A stretch of DNA of 64,000 bases from Leptothoe spongobia TAU-MAC 1115 (GCF_018739885.1 NZ_JADOES010000001.1:62001-126000), one strand, 5' to 3'; shown: positions 1-10,021, counted from the first letter of the stretch. Numbers and translations are program-made. The notes: generated from the sequence alone by a model not told the origin.

Positions 1-199
1 TCAGGTTAGCGCCCATCAGGTCAGCGCCCCTCAGATTGGCCCGAAGATCGGCTTGTTTTAGCATCGCCCCATTAAGATTGGCTCCTTTGAGGTTTGCCTG
101 GGCTAAATTAGCATTACTGAGGTCCATCCCAGCTAGATTGGCTCCCATCAATTCCTTGTTATGCCCTTGCAGAATAGCCTCTAGCTCGGATGGACTCAT
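1..199 (-). CDS. Pentapeptide-repeat protein (5' part only)
   Basis: The first 66 codons of a gene that runs off the left edge. After a short lead ([17 protein letters not shown]) the protein turns into A(D/N)LxxA(D/N)L pentapeptides, the right-handed quadrilateral beta-helix fold common in cyanobacteria. No signal peptide is visible, so it is probably cytosolic. Its ATG overlaps the stop of the upstream regulator gene in an ATGA arrangement, so the two are likely cotranscribed and translationally coupled. The function of such repeat proteins cannot be told from sequence. Confidence 0.85.
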   Translation of the reverse strand, partial: MSPSELEAILQGHNKELMGANLAGMDLSNANLAQANLKGANLNGAMLKQADLRANLRGADLMGANL

Positions 200-1620
200 G
201 GGGTGACCTCCTTGGATAAGGAAGACCATTTATTAGTCGTTGGGGCTTGAGATCGAATGTCTTCGAGCCATACTGTTGGCTGCTGACTGGGGCGTTCCGG
301 TAGTTGTAGCATGCCAATTTCAGCTAGTCGTACGATGGTGCTCAGGGACTCGATTAGCTTGGGGTCAAAACGTCGATTGCTCAGTTTCTCACAGGCTGCT
401 AACGCCTCACCGAGGGACATGGCAGACCGCTTACCTCTGGTTTCAGTGAGTTCTTGAAAATAGGCAACTAGTCCCAAAATTCTCGATTCTAGAGGAATAT
501 CTTCGCCTTTGAGGCCATTGGGTGTACCGCTGCCGTCCCAGTATTCTAGTTGATGGGTCACGATACGACTGACAGGTGTTAACTCAGGCATGGAGGACAG
601 GAGCTGCCCTCCCAGAGCAGCGCGATCTCGCCAAAATACCAGGCTAGCCTGATCCAGATGATCAGCGGTTTGCTGAAAGATTTCCCTAGGAGCTTCAGCT
701 AATCCAATGCGGAAAAGCAATCCCGCAAGGCGCAGGCGTCGGAGCCTGATGGTAGACAAATCAATCAGCTGACCTAACGTCTCTGCTAAGGCAGATACCT
801 GTAGCGAAGCAACAGGATTGGCCAAGTCTCGTTCATCGATTTTTTGTACCATTCGCAAAAATGCCTGCAGCTTATTGGCAGCTAAATTGCGATTGAGCTT
901 CAAAGCTTGTCCTTCTAGCTCCCACAGTTCGCGAGTTTGACGATTAACAGTAACCAATTGTTGTTGGCTACTCTGGAGGTAGTTAACAATGCGGGAAACG
1001 ACACCACTTAAGTCAACACTAGTACCTGAGGGATTATTTTTGAGACCGTTAAAATGCTCTGTGAGTCGATCGGCAAGGGATGTATTGTAAGGGCGCATCC
1101 GATCGATCAAAATTTTGGCAGATAATTCTACCGACTGACGCTCAAAAGTCCAAAGACCATAAAACTTACGCTCCACGTCTATGGTTGGGATATTGTCGTT
1201 ACGATAATCCTCTTCGGATAGCTCATGACACAGCACCATAGCTGCATAGCCAGGAGCCAAGATGATCAGGTTCCACTCTTCGGTGAGGCTATCATCTGCT
1301 TCGAGATCAACCAGATCGACATTAGGAAGTTGACTGGTGGCATGGTCGCTAAAGCCGCTGTCAGGAATGGCTGCGATCGCAACTTGCTGTGAACAATTAG
1401 CAATATCTCTATAGCGGTCAGCTTCTTGCAAATACCACTTACCTTGCTGGAACGTGACCAGTACTAATGGTTTAGCCCCATCAGACTGTTCCAGAATATG
1501 ATCTTCTAGAGCATGGCAAAGAGCCACCAGCGTATTTTTAAAGTAAACACCATAGCTGGAGGGCATTTCACCCTCGGGCAGGGCGGCCTTGAGTTGATGA
1601 AGGGTAGCCTCAGAGTTCAT
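196..1620 (-). CDS. DICT-domain protein with degenerate HD-GYP-like domain
   Basis: A 474-residue cytosolic regulator-type protein. Residues about 1-170 resemble the DICT sensory domain that cyanobacteria fuse to signalling outputs. Residues about 270-460 align with an HD-GYP phosphodiesterase: the late part keeps [27 protein letters not shown] (about 356-381). However, the place where the His-Asp metal pair should be (about 301-306) reads LLFRIG, so the HD dyad is missing and cyclic-di-GMP hydrolysis is unlikely. It is more plausibly a c-di-GMP-independent or binding-only regulator. Its stop overlaps the start of the downstream pentapeptide gene. Family assignment is good; the biological role is unknown. 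Confidence 0.75.
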   Translation of the reverse strand: MNSEATLHQLKAALPEGEMPSSYGVYFKNTLVALCHALEDHILEQSDGAKPLVLVTFQQGKWYLQEADRYRDIANCSQQVAIAAIPDSGFSDHATSQLPNVDLVDLEADDSLTEEWNLIILAPGYAAMVLCHELSEEDYRNDNIPTIDVERKFYGLWTFERQSVELSAKILIDRMRPYNTSLADRLTEHFNGLKNNPSGTSVDLSGVVSRIVNYLQSSQQQLVTVNRQTRELWELEGQALKLNRNLAANKLQAFLRMVQKIDERDLANPVASLQVSALAETLGQLIDLSTIRLRRLRLAGLLFRIGLAEAPREIFQQTADHLDQASLVFWRDRAALGGQLLSSMPELTPVSRIVTHQLEYWDGSGTPNGLKGEDIPLESRILGLVAYFQELTETRGKRSAMSLGEALAACEKLSNRRFDPKLIESLSTIVRLAEIGMLQLPERPSQQPTVWLEDIRSQAPTTNKWSSLSKEVTP

Positions 1621-1960
1621 AGAAACACGCTTAGTGAACCAAGATGAGCATCTGCTCCCAGAACAAAAAGCTGGTATATGCAGCCCCGAATTCTTACCAG
1701 ATGGAGCTTATGCAGAAGCAGCTAAGTACTATCCATGATTTCATACTTTGATGAAAAGCGTGGTTAGTCCAAAACAAATTGCACTAATGATTTGATCACT
1801 GGCGCAGGGAGGCATTTGAGAATGCTCAAAAAGGTCAAGAGTGCTCGCTTTTGTTATGAAACGATACAAAATAAGTAGCTTAAATAGGCAAAAGTACTTA
1901 CCTTGTATAAAGAGCCGCCCAGTTACCATGGGTGGAATTGAACAAAATCGAGTGAAAACT
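1621..1960. other. Intergenic region between divergent genes
   Basis: 340 bases between the DICT/HD gene (leftward) and the small zinc protein (rightward). AT-rich, presumably holding both promoters. An open frame continues upstream of the chosen zinc-protein start to an ATG at 1841, but those codons do not look like a conserved protein. No RNA gene or clear repeat seen. Confidence 0.5.
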
Positions 1961-2185
1961 ATGGCTAACCTATCCCAAGAACAGACCTGTCCTGCATGCG
2001 GTGTTACCGTTGCCAATGACGTGGTGCAATTTTCCAATGGGTCTACAGGTACCCGTGCCCGGCTTTATGCCAGGGTTTGTCAGTACGCTAAGAAGCCTGA
2101 GTGTATTAACCAAGATAAAGAGCTGATTGGTGTAGTGCTACATGAAGATGGCTTTATGGAAGCACCACCAATTAAGTTAGGTTAG
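1961..2185 (+). CDS. Small putative zinc-binding protein, 74 aa
   Basis: Starts MANLSQEQTCPACG. It carries a CPAC pair near residues 10-13 and a second Cys pair (RVCQYAKKPEC) around residues 41-49, spacing that would suit one zinc site. The body (TGTRARLYARVCQYAKKPEC) has the look of a conserved small cyanobacterial family rather than chance coding. A longer frame opens at 1841, but the ATG at 1961 is preferred because everything before it lacks family character. Function unknown; a zinc-ribbon partner of some larger complex is one possibility. Confidence 0.6.
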   Translation: MANLSQEQTCPACGVTVANDVVQFSNGSTGTRARLYARVCQYAKKPECINQDKELIGVVLHEDGFMEAPPIKLG

Positions 2186-2211
2186 TAGCGCCAGCTTTTC
2201 CTTGCTTTTTT

Positions 2212-2652
2212 CTATCCGAGTCGTTCTGCCACCTGCTTTAGCCGCTGCAACTGGGCTGCCATATCTTGCTTGGTCCAGTTAGCGGCAAATTGGTTAAAAC
2301 CAAATGCCACTAGCGGATTCGGGATTTCAAATTCAAATCGGTTGAGCAGGTGAGTGCCCGAGCCTTCTGGCATACATTCCCAGCGATCTTTGCCTGTAAA
2401 AAAACCTGTAAATGCCCACACGACTAGCCCCGGTCGACGCTCCACTACTGTACTGATTAGACTGGGCTGCAGTAGCGGGATTTGGATAATAAAACGTGTC
2501 TGACTGTTTAGCTCTGTGCTCCAAGTCTCTGACATGGGTTCACATCGTAGGGCTGGATTCAGCCACTGATGCATGAGGTTGCGATCGCAAATACATCGTT
2601 CAACGGTAGTAGCACTGGCATTAATAACAATTGATTGCTCAAATACACCCAT
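2212..2652 (-). CDS. SRPBCC (START-like) family protein
   Basis: 146 residues. The opening FEQSIVINASATTVERCICDRNLMHQWLNPALRCEPM is typical of the polyketide-cyclase/SRPBCC helix-grip fold, where a hydrophobic cavity holds a lipid-like or aromatic ligand. Cyanobacterial members of this size are common and mostly uncharacterised. It converges with the small zinc protein and lies about 115 bases downstream of the ferrochelatase-like gene on the same strand, so it could be expressed with it. No catalytic residues can be named. Confidence 0.75.
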   Translation of the reverse strand: MGVFEQSIVINASATTVERCICDRNLMHQWLNPALRCEPMSETWSTELNSQTRFIIQIPLLQPSLISTVVERRPGLVVWAFTGFFTGKDRWECMPEGSGTHLLNRFEFEIPNPLVAFGFNQFAANWTKQDMAAQLQRLKQVAERLG

Positions 2653-2767
2653 AGGTAGTGGCGGTCAGTGGCGTTATGGCTGTTCCAAACCACAATGGTC
2701 GATAGCCAATGAAGGCTACCGACCATTGTCACTTATTTAGGTTCAACAACGCTTAAGACAGACAACG

Positions 2768-3994
2768 CTAATGTCCGTGGTGGGCGTGTTGCTTGTGGTC
2801 GTGGTGATCATGGCTATGCTCACCGTGATGATGGCCATCATGGTGATGACCGTTGTGAGCGTGGTCATGGTGGTGACCTGAGAAGTCTTCAGCAATCTGT
2901 GCTCGTTGACTTTGATTGACCACGATCCCCTGTTCACCCAGGAGGTCCGAAATTAATCCATCGACCCAGCCAGCGGCCATGGCAGTAAATTCATCACTGT
3001 CATTGACACAGGGCATTTGCACATAGGTGACATCGGGGCGCTTGCGTCGTAGATGGCTGATAATATGCTCCACATCTAACAGGGTTTCGTGGTTTTCCGT
3101 GGCAAAGCCAATGGGCATCAAGACTAGAGCCGTTGCCCCCAAATCCATTAGATTTTGAGCAGCCAGGGTGACATTGGGCTGGGTCCACTCAATCATGGGA
3201 GTGTCGTGGTTGAGCCAACCAATGGAAATCAACGGATAGTTGTAAATTAATCGCTCCCTTACTGCTTCATAGAGGAGCTGGCTTTCCGTAATTCCTGAGG
3301 TAAAGCCCTTGGCCTTGTGGGGGCAGCCATGGTTCATCAGCACAATGCCAGTTTGTGACGGTAGGTGGGCCACGGCCAGATGCTGTTGAATTTTATCCTC
3401 GACCTGGCGAGCTAGTAAATCAATATAGTCAGGCTGATTGTAAAAGGACGGCATGTAGCGCGTACTTTGGAGCCAGTGGTCTTCTCCTGCCTTAAATGTT
3501 TGGGCTAGGGCGTTGTTAACCTGCTCTACGGCAATACCACTCGTGAAAATAGAATCCACCACTAGCAGAGGATAAATCATTAGCTTAGTGAATCCTTGGG
3601 ACTGGATTTCCTCTAGTACCTGATGAGGTAAATGGGGTGCACAGAAGTTAAACGCCTTAAAGACGCTTACCCGTTCTCCCCATTTAGACTGCAGGTGGCG
3701 CTCGATGCCCTCACGCTGCCGCTCAAAAATAGCATTGTGGGGGGAAATAAAATGGTCATGTTGATGATCCCATTCATGGCGATCAAACAGAGCCAAAAGC
3801 TTGGCTAAGGGGGGATAAATCCAGGTGGGGACTGGGGCAAATTTGGCGGTGAGTAAGTTAAGAGCTTGTTCGTTGTAATTGGCAAAGTCTTCGTAGCTTT
3901 CTACTTCGCCGTAGCCCATGAGCAAGACCGCCACGCGATCGTCAGAGCTGGACGGATCTGGGGATGATAAATGCGTGCGCGAAATCGCAACCAT
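2768..3994 (-). CDS. Ferrochelatase-like protein with histidine-rich tail
   Basis: 408 residues. The N-terminal half has the chelatase lead VAVLLMGYGEVESYEDF and a central YPLLVVDSIFTSG. The second half has GIVLMNHGCPHKAKGFTSG, VLMPIGFATENHETLLDVEH and a terminal alpha/beta segment, the two-lobed layout of HemH/CbiX-type chelatases. From about residue 372 the protein becomes a run of His, Asp and Gly (about 18 His in the last 37 residues), a likely metal-binding tail. Canonical cyanobacterial ferrochelatases instead end in a chlorophyll-binding CAB-like helix, which is absent here. It may insert or store a metal other than iron, or be a divergent ferrochelatase; substrate unknown. Confidence 0.65.
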   Translation of the reverse strand: MVAISRTHLSSPDPSSSDDRVAVLLMGYGEVESYEDFANYNEQALNLLTAKFAPVPTWIYPPLAKLLALFDRHEWDHQHDHFISPHNAIFERQREGIERHLQSKWGERVSVFKAFNFCAPHLPHQVLEEIQSQGFTKLMIYPLLVVDSIFTSGIAVEQVNNALAQTFKAGEDHWLQSTRYMPSFYNQPDYIDLLARQVEDKIQQHLAVAHLPSQTGIVLMNHGCPHKAKGFTSGITESQLLYEAVRERLIYNYPLISIGWLNHDTPMIEWTQPNVTLAAQNLMDLGATALVLMPIGFATENHETLLDVEHIISHLRRKRPDVTYVQMPCVNDSDEFTAMAAGWVDGLISDLLGEQGIVVNQSQRAQIAEDFSGHHHDHAHNGHHHDGHHHGEHSHDHHDHKQHAHHGH

Positions 3995-4211
3995 AATAAA
4001 TAATGTGCCTTAGAGGTGAGTTGAGCCGTCACAACGGACAGGGCTAACGATAGCTCACCTTTTGGGCTGTATGGCTCAGACCTCGCAAGAATTTAAGACT
4101 CCTGAGATGAATCGACATGCAAGTGTTGCTATCTGTTAAGTCTTGAGTTGTTTATATATCAGTGGTTGTAGCCAACACTACATAATTGTAAGCCTGATTC
4201 AAATGCCTCTC

Positions 4212-5333
4212 TCAATCACTCCATAATCGTCTGCGTTCGGCTCCCTTGAGGCGCTCATGAGTATCCTGGAGCAATGTGGGTATAGCTAGCTGCTGGGGGC
4301 AGCGGGGTAGGCAGTCACCACAGTCAGTGCAGCGATTTCCCTTACGTCCTGGGAACCAGTGTCCTGCCCGCTCAAACATGCCATAGCGATATTGGCCAAA
4401 CTGCTCCATGTCGTAAGCAAGAGCTAGATTTCGCAGGCGCAGTACTTCCGGAATATTGATTGCTTCAGGGCAGGGTAGACAGTCATAGCATTGGTGGCAT
4501 TGCTCAGTATCTAGGACGGTTTTCTGGGCCTGTTCTAGCCTTGCTAAGGTTGCTTGCTCTGTTGGGGCGAGAACACTGGTGCTGTTCGCAACCTGCAGGG
4601 GCCAATCAAGTTCTGCGGGCACCGCTGGCCCCACACTGAGGGTGGTGATCCGTGAATCGCTCAAAAGCCAGCGGTACGTGAGTAATAACGGATCAAAGGG
4701 AGCGCACAGTTCCTTGAGCTGATTGGGGGGAGTGTAGAGCTGTCCCCCTTTGTCTGCAGGGGAAATGATGAAAACACCCAGATCTTTTTGATGAGCTAGT
4801 TTAATGGCCGGGGCGTTGCGACGATTGAAAAAGTAGTAGTGCAGGTTGATAAAGCTGATTATGGGCAGTGCGATCGCCCCCATCACCACCTCTAAATCCC
4901 CATGGCTAGATGCACCGATGTGACGAATGCGACCATCCTCTAACACTTGGTTTAGCGCTGGTATCATCTCCTCAACCTGATGCAGATGCTCAGCTGTATT
5001 GACACCATGTAGGGCGAGGCAATCAATGTAGTCTGTTTTCAGCCGCTCTAGGGATTCATCCACGAAACGATCAACATCGCTCCCTGGTAACAGCTTAGTG
5101 GTTAAAACTAGCTCAGAACGATTTAAGCTGCTTAAGGCCTGGCCAAGATATTGCTCGCTTTGACCGTAAGCCCGCGCTGTCTCAATATGATTAATTCCCC
5201 GGTTCACGGCAGCCGTTAAAACCTGGTGAAAAGTATCCGCATTATCCAGGCATCGCATCGTACCCAGGGAAAAGACAGATAGGTTTAACTCTGTTTTGCC
5301 AAAGCGTCTATAGTGCATAGACTCAGCGAACAT
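4212..5333 (-). CDS. Aldo/keto reductase with C-terminal Fe-S domain
   Basis: 373 residues. The first about 270 form the NADPH-dependent TIM-barrel reductase: MHYRRFGKTELNLSVFSLGTMR, then INHIETARAYGQSEQYLG with Tyr56 as proton donor and LTTKL supplying the lysine. The usual Asp before the Tyr is Glu51, as in the Fe-S subgroup. The C-terminus has CxxCxxCxxCP and CxxCxxCxxxCP clusters, which can bind iron-sulfur centres. The start is six bases past the stop of the bifunctional-nuclease gene, suggesting an operon. Substrate not predictable. Confidence 0.85.
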   Translation of the reverse strand: MFAESMHYRRFGKTELNLSVFSLGTMRCLDNADTFHQVLTAAVNRGINHIETARAYGQSEQYLGQALSSLNRSELVLTTKLLPGSDVDRFVDESLERLKTDYIDCLALHGVNTAEHLHQVEEMIPALNQVLEDGRIRHIGASSHGDLEVVMGAIALPIISFINLHYYFFNRRNAPAIKLAHQKDLGVFIISPADKGGQLYTPPNQLKELCAPFDPLLLTYRWLLSDSRITTLSVGPAVPAELDWPLQVANSTSVLAPTEQATLARLEQAQKTVLDTEQCHQCYDCLPCPEAINIPEVLRLRNLALAYDMEQFGQYRYGMFERAGHWFPGRKGNRCTDCGDCLPRCPQQLAIPTLLQDTHERLKGAERRRLWSD

Positions 5334-5339
5334 TCTGCT

Positions 5340-5837
5340 CTACTGATTAGACGAACGCCCCTTCTGTGCAAAATCTGATGGACTCAAGTTAGAGACAAAA
5401 TCCCGGAATGCTTCTTTTTCAGCTTCATCGGCTTCTCGGTCGACGGGAATCGAGGCATCGGCTACCACTTCTTCCATCACCCATATAGGCGCACCCATAC
5501 GCAGTGCTATCGAGATTGCATCACTGGGGCGTGAGTCCAATTCCTTAGTAACCTCTCCTTGCTTGATGGTCATAGTGGCATAAAACGTATTGTCTTTGAG
5601 GGAGTGAATGACCACACGATCTAAAGCCAGTTCCCAGTCATCCAGCAAATTGGAAAATAGATCATGGGTCATGGGACGCACAGAGTCTTCATTTTCCAAA
5701 GCGACGATAATGGCGCGGGCTTGCTCATTGGAAATAAAAATAGGCAATGCTCGTCGCTCGGATTCGTCACGCAGCAAAATTACAGGATTTCGTGAAACCG
5801 CATCCAATGCAATGCCAGCAACTTTCATTTCGATCAT
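5340..5837 (-). CDS. Bifunctional nuclease family protein (DUF151)
   Basis: 165 residues. It begins IEMKVAGIALDAVSRNPVILLRD, followed by LPIFISNEQARAIIVALE and the signature LDSRPSDAISIALRMGAPIWV, all typical of the DUF151/BFN family, whose plant members have DNase and RNase activity. The C-terminal part is charged and ends in a short flexible tail. It precedes the aldo/keto reductase by six bases and is divergent from ribE, a neighbourhood I recall from other cyanobacteria. A purine-rich AGAGGA lies just before the ATG. Confidence 0.9.
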   Translation of the reverse strand: MIEMKVAGIALDAVSRNPVILLRDESERRALPIFISNEQARAIIVALENEDSVRPMTHDLFSNLLDDWELALDRVVIHSLKDNTFYATMTIKQGEVTKELDSRPSDAISIALRMGAPIWVMEEVVADASIPVDREADEAEKEAFRDFVSNLSPSDFAQKGRSSNQ

Positions 5838-6281
5838 GGATATTAATCCTCTTGGCTCCGCAGGAATCTGACCCAGTAACTAGACTGTAGCACCTGAAAA
5901 TTTCCGAAACTGTGTCAAACTATCTGCGAAATATGACAGTTGACCTTTGGAAAATATCAGTAGCAAATAAATGTGTTGAACGGCTGGTGCAAGTAATATT
6001 CCCTTTCTAAGCTAAAAGAGTCTGTTCAGCTTGTTGGCCATTTCATAAAAATCTTTATTTAGATTCTAAAAATCTTTATCTATAGCTCCATGCTTGTAAC
6101 CTCTATAAATAAACCTTGTCCACGTCCAGAACTGGAGTTTTTCTGTAGAAGAAGCTACATGTTTCAACTTGGACGTGGTTTATGTGTGATTAAGCTGTTT
6201 AGAGTTGTGATAGTTATACGCTTATGGATTAGCGAATCCAGCACGCTCTAACATTACTGCCCCTAGAATTATCATAAGAAT
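5838..6281. other. Intergenic region between DUF151 gene and ribE
   Basis: 444 bases separating divergent genes. It holds a 74-bp inverted-repeat element (6109-6182, listed separately) and, just before it, two copies of AAAAATCTTTAT within 6045-6080. The rest is AT-rich and probably contains the two promoters. No tRNA or coding signal seen. No obvious FMN riboswitch was recognised ahead of ribE. Confidence 0.5.
6109..6182 (+). repeat. 74-bp inverted-repeat element, copy A
   Basis: Begins ATAAACCTTGTCCACGTCC and ends GGACGTGGTTTA, so the ends are inverted repeats (the left arm has six extra bases). An inner GTAG-AAGAAG-CTAC can form a second small hairpin. A second copy, inverted, lies at 51149-51222 and differs at only three positions. 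There is no reading frame inside. It looks like a MITE-like or REP-like mobile or structural element. Confidence 0.75.
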
Positions 6282-6938
6282 GTGTTTACCGGACTAATTC
6301 AGGCTTTAGGAAAGCTTCAAACCTTAGACAACGATCGGCTACAGGTTACTTGTCTTGAACCCTGTGATGTCATCATGACAGACATTGAGTTGGGGGATAG
6401 TATCGCTGTAGACGGTGTATGTCTAACGGTTGGCACTATTTTGCCTCAGGGGTTTATCGCAACGGCTTCCCCTGAAACGTTAGTGCGATCTACGTTAGGC
6501 AAAACTCCCATCAACCGTCCTGTAAATCTGGAGGCCTCACTTCGAGTCGGCTCCAAAATTGGTGGCCATTTTGTGACGGGGCACGTTGATGGTCAAGGCT
6601 ATTTAAGTGACATTGTTCAAACTGATAGCGCTTGGGAAATCAGCTTTACAGTGCCTACAGGCCAAGCATCCCGCTATATTGTCCCTAAAGGCAGTATTGG
6701 GGTGAATGGCATTAGTCTGACGGTGGCTGAATGTAGCCCCTCTGGTGATTGGTTTAAGGTGGCAGTTATTCCTGTGACCTATGACGAAACGAATTTGCAG
6801 TACTTACAGCCTAATGACGCGGTCAACCTTGAAGGAGACATTCTGGGTAAGTATGTGGAGCGTTTTACCCAATTGGGTAATGGGGCAGTGGAGCCGGATA
6901 TTTCGTTAGACTTCTTATCTGCCCATGGGTATGGCTAG
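6282..6938 (+). CDS. ribE: Riboflavin synthase, alpha subunit
   Basis: Joins two 6,7-dimethyl-8-ribityllumazine molecules into riboflavin in the cytosol. The 218 residues show the internal duplication of the family: the first lumazine-binding barrel opens MFTGLIQALGKL, with GDSIAVDGVCLTV, and the second has GHFVTGHVDGQG and GSIGVNGISLTVAE. The start is a GTG (MFTGLIQ); an ATG two bases upstream is out of frame. It ends one base from the stop of the convergent pentapeptide gene, so the two 3' ends share no spacer. Confidence 0.97.
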   Translation: MFTGLIQALGKLQTLDNDRLQVTCLEPCDVIMTDIELGDSIAVDGVCLTVGTILPQGFIATASPETLVRSTLGKTPINRPVNLEASLRVGSKIGGHFVTGHVDGQGYLSDIVQTDSAWEISFTVPTGQASRYIVPKGSIGVNGISLTVAECSPSGDWFKVAVIPVTYDETNLQYLQPNDAVNLEGDILGKYVERFTQLGNGAVEPDISLDFLSAHGYG

Positions 6939-6939
6939 C

Positions 6940-7437
6940 CTAAGGGCAATAAAGCGTATCCTTGGTTGCTCGTCCCGTTACCGGATTCACCCCTGCAGCG
7001 ACTTCGCACAGCATGTCATTGGTCTGGACATCCAAATCCACATCGGTGAAGTCAGCGCCCTCTATATCTGCTTTACGAAAATCAGTACTAAATGCGTACG
7101 CACCTTCAAGGATTGCGTTTTTAAGATTCGCTCTAATAAACCGGGCTCCATCCAGGGTCGCGCCAGTCAAATTGGCATTTTCTAAATTTGCCTTGGTCAA
7201 GTTTGTGTCAAAGAGTCGTACGCCACGCAGGTCAGTATTACTTAGATCTGCCTCAGCCATGTCGGTTCTGGTGTAATTATTTCCACGCAAATCCTGACTT
7301 GCAAAACTTTGCTGCCTGAGGCTCTGACGGTCAAAATTTTCTGCCTGGGCTGGGGGTGTCCAAGTTAAGCACAGGACACAGATCAATAGGCAGCTTAGGA
7401 GCCAGCTTTTCCACCAAACGGAGTTTAGATACCTCAT
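6940..7437 (-). CDS. Secreted (probably thylakoid-lumen) pentapeptide-repeat protein
   Basis: 165 residues. A clear signal peptide (basic start, hydrophobic LLSCLLICVLCLTW, then PPAQA-EN) leads to about 16 pentapeptide repeats of the A(D/N)LxxxxL type (about residues 45-130). A C-terminal cap follows with two Cys (MLCEVAAGVN and TLYCP) that could form a disulfide. This resembles the lumenal pentapeptide proteins of cyanobacteria and chloroplasts. It converges with ribE with no spacer. No partner is known from the sequence. Confidence 0.85.
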   Translation of the reverse strand: MRYLNSVWWKSWLLSCLLICVLCLTWTPPAQAENFDRQSLRQQSFASQDLRGNNYTRTDMAEADLSNTDLRGVRLFDTNLTKANLENANLTGATLDGARFIRANLKNAILEGAYAFSTDFRKADIEGADFTDVDLDVQTNDMLCEVAAGVNPVTGRATKDTLYCP

Positions 7438-7544
7438 AACTTAGCGATCTCAACAGTACTAACCATGCATTCTAAAACCGTTTCAGTACCTATGACTATT
7501 GGCTTCGATACTTGACAAGTCAGTCAAAAAGGAAAAGTCCAAAC

Positions 7545-7578
7545 AAAAAAGCCTCCGCTCTAGAGCGGAGGCTTTTTT
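7545..7578 (-). terminator. Rho-independent terminator of psbDC
   Basis: A perfect 34-bp palindrome: A6, GCCTCCGCTCT, AGAGCGGAGGC, T6. It lies about 20 bases past the psbC stop. Read leftward it is a GC-rich hairpin followed by a T run, the standard intrinsic terminator form. Confidence 0.9.
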
Positions 7579-7599
7579 TAAGCAATATCAGACCAGAGC

Positions 7600-8979
7600 T
7601 TAGTCTAGGTCATCCATTCCTAGTACTGCCTCATTTGTACGATCAATACCTTTCTCGAAACCACCAGCAGCAGCACGAGCGCGGCCCGCATGCCATAGGT
7701 GACCAACCAAGAAGAAGAAGCCAAGAACGAAGTGAGACGAAGACAACCATTGACGGGGATTCACAAAGTTAACAGAGTTAATCTCAGTGATAACGCCACC
7801 TACAGAGTTGATCGACGCGTTAGGCGCGTGGGTCATATACTCAGCAGCACGGCGAACCTGCCAGGGTTGAATGTCATTCTTGAGCTTGTCTAGATCAAGA
7901 CCGTTAGTACCACGAAGGGGAGCTAACCAAGGACCATCGAAGTCCCAGAAACGCATAGTCTCACCACCGAAGATAATCTCACCAGTAGGAGAACGCATTA
8001 GATACTTACCAAGACCAGTAGGACCTTGAGCTGAACCAATATTCGCACCCATACGCTGGTCACGGACCAAGAAGGTCATGGCCTGCGCCTGGGAGGACTC
8101 AGCATTAGTAGGACCATAGAACTCACTGGGGTAAGCAGTATTGTTGAACCACACCATGCAAGAAGCGATAAAGCCCATCATGGACAATGCGCCCAAGCTG
8201 TAGGAAAGGTATGCCTCACCAGACCAGATGAAAGCACGACGTGCCCAGCCAAAAGGCTTGGTTAGGATATGCCATACACCACCGGAGATGCAGATCAAAC
8301 CGATCCAGATGTGACCACCGATGATGTCTTCCATGCTGTCAACACCGACAATCCAGCCGTCGCCACCGAAGGGAGCACCGACTAAATAACCCCAGATCAC
8401 AGCAGGGTCAAGGGTGGGGTTAGTAATGACACGAACGTCACCACCACCAGGAGCCCAGGTATCGTAGACACCGCCAAACAAAGTGGCCTTGAATACGAGT
8501 AACAGGGCACCACAACCAAGCAGAATCAGGTGATAACCAATGATATTGGTCATCTGATTCTTATCCTTCCAATTTTGTTGGAAGAAGTTGGAATACTCCT
8601 CAAGTGTTTCGGGACCACGAACAGCGTGATATATACCGCCCAGACCAAGAACTGCAGAGGAAATTAGGTGCAGTACACCAATGACAAAGTAGGGAAATGT
8701 ATTAACAATTTCACCACCGGGACCTACACCCCAGCCCAAAGTAGCCAGGTGAGGAAGTAGGATAAAGCCTTGCTCATAGAGCGGCTTCTCAGGCACAAAG
8801 TGAGAGACTTCAAACAAAGTCATCGCACCAGCCCAAAGGACAATAAGACCGGCATGGGCCACATGGGCACCCAGGAGTTTACCGGAAAGTTCAATCAGAC
8901 GAGCATTACCAGACCACCAAGCAAAACCTGTGGATTGCTGGTCACGACCTGAAATGTAATTACTAGAGAGCGTTACCAC
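7600..8979 (-). CDS. psbC: Photosystem II CP43 chlorophyll protein
   Basis: Inner antenna protein of photosystem II in the thylakoid membrane. The 459 residues start [28 protein letters not shown] and contain the expected chlorophyll-ligating helices, the large lumenal loop with [10 protein letters not shown] (its Arg approaches the Mn cluster) and the end [20 protein letters not shown] place the start at the GTG at 8977-8979, inside the end of psbD, giving a 17-bp overlap. This is the normal psbDC arrangement; open frame further upstream is only psbD out of frame. Confidence 0.98.
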   Translation of the reverse strand: MVTLSSNYISGRDQQSTGFAWWSGNARLIELSGKLLGAHVAHAGLIVLWAGAMTLFEVSHFVPEKPLYEQGFILLPHLATLGWGVGPGGEIVNTFPYFVIGVLHLISSAVLGLGGIYHAVRGPETLEEYSNFFQQNWKDKNQMTNIIGYHLILLGCGALLLVFKATLFGGVYDTWAPGGGDVRVITNPTLDPAVIWGYLVGAPFGGDGWIVGVDSMEDIIGGHIWIGLICISGGVWHILTKPFGWARRAFIWSGEAYLSYSLGALSMMGFIASCMVWFNNTAYPSEFYGPTNAESSQAQAMTFLVRDQRMGANIGSAQGPTGLGKYLMRSPTGEIIFGGETMRFWDFDGPWLAPLRGTNGLDLDKLKNDIQPWQVRRAAEYMTHAPNASINSVGGVITEINSVNFVNPRQWLSSSHFVLGFFFLVGHLWHAGRARAAAGGFEKGIDRTNEAVLGMDDLD

Positions 8980-10021
8980 GTGGCAGTACCTCTTCGGGGA
9001 ATACAAACTTCTCGTGGGGCTGGTCCTGAGAGGCCATCCACGCACGAATACCTTCGTTAAGCAGGATGTTCTTGGTATAGAACGTTTCGAATTCAGGATC
9101 TTCCGCAGCGCGGGTTTCCTGAGAGACAAAGTCGTAAGCACGTAAGTTCAGTGCGAGACCGACGATGCCAACCGCACTCATCCAGAGACCGGTGACCGGC
9201 ACAAACAGCATGAAAAAGTGCAACCAACGCTTGTTGGAGAAAGCAATACCGAAAATCTGAGACCAGAAGCGGTTTGCCGTCACCATCGAGTACGTTTCTT
9301 CCGCCTGTGTCGGTTCAAAGGCACGGAAGGTGTTGGCTCCTTCGCCGTCTTCAAACAACGTGTTTTCAACCGTCGCTCCGTGGATCGCACACAACAGGGC
9401 TCCACCCAGGACGCCCGCCACACCCATCATATGGAAGGGGTTCAGGGTCCAGTTGTGGAAGCCTTGCAAGAAGAGCAAAAAGCGGAAAATGGCAGCCACA
9501 CCGAAGCTTGGCGCAAAGAACCAGCTGGATTGGCCCAACGGATACATCAGGAAGACCGATACGAACACGGCGATGGGAGCCGAGAACGCAATGGCGTTAT
9601 AAGGACGCAGTCCAACCAGACGCGCGACTTCGAACTGACGCAGCATAAAGCCGATCAAGGCGAACGCTCCATGGAGAGCGATAAAGGCCCATAGTCCACC
9701 GATTTGGCACCAGCGAACGAACGATCCTTGAGCTTCTGGTCCCCACAGCAGCAACAGGGAATGACCCATGCTATCTGCAGGAGACGAGACGGCGACCGTC
9801 AAAAAGTTAGCCCCTTCGATATAGGAAGAGGCGAGTCCATGGGTATACCAGGACGTCACAAAGGTGGTGCCAGTGAGCCAGCCGCCAATGGCCAAGAAGG
9901 CACACGGGAACAGCAGCAAACCGGACCAGCCAACGAAGACAAATCTATCGCGCTTGAGCCAGTCATCGACGACGTCGAAGACGCCTCGATTGGCTCCAGC
10001 ACGGCCCATTGCAATGGTCAT
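8963..10021 (-). CDS. psbD: Photosystem II D2 reaction-centre protein
   Basis: Core subunit that with D1 holds P680, pheophytin and the QA quinone. The 352 residues run from [27 protein letters not shown] to [12 protein letters not shown], with five transmembrane helices. [21 protein letters not shown] supplies the iron and QA environment. The start is the ATG preceded by AGAGGATTTGAG, a good ribosome site. Cotranscribed with psbC. Many genomes carry a second, solo psbD; only this copy is visible here. Confidence 0.98.
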   Translation of the reverse strand: MTIAMGRAGANRGVFDVVDDWLKRDRFVFVGWSGLLLFPCAFLAIGGWLTGTTFVTSWYTHGLASSYIEGANFLTVAVSSPADSMGHSLLLLWGPEAQGSFVRWCQIGGLWAFIALHGAFALIGFMLRQFEVARLVGLRPYNAIAFSAPIAVFVSVFLMYPLGQSSWFFAPSFGVAAIFRFLLFLQGFHNWTLNPFHMMGVAGVLGGALLCAIHGATVENTLFEDGEGANTFRAFEPTQAEETYSMVTANRFWSQIFGIAFSNKRWLHFFMLFVPVTGLWMSAVGIVGLALNLRAYDFVSQETRAAEDPEFETFYTKNILLNEGIRAWMASQDQPHEKFVFPEEVLPRGNAL

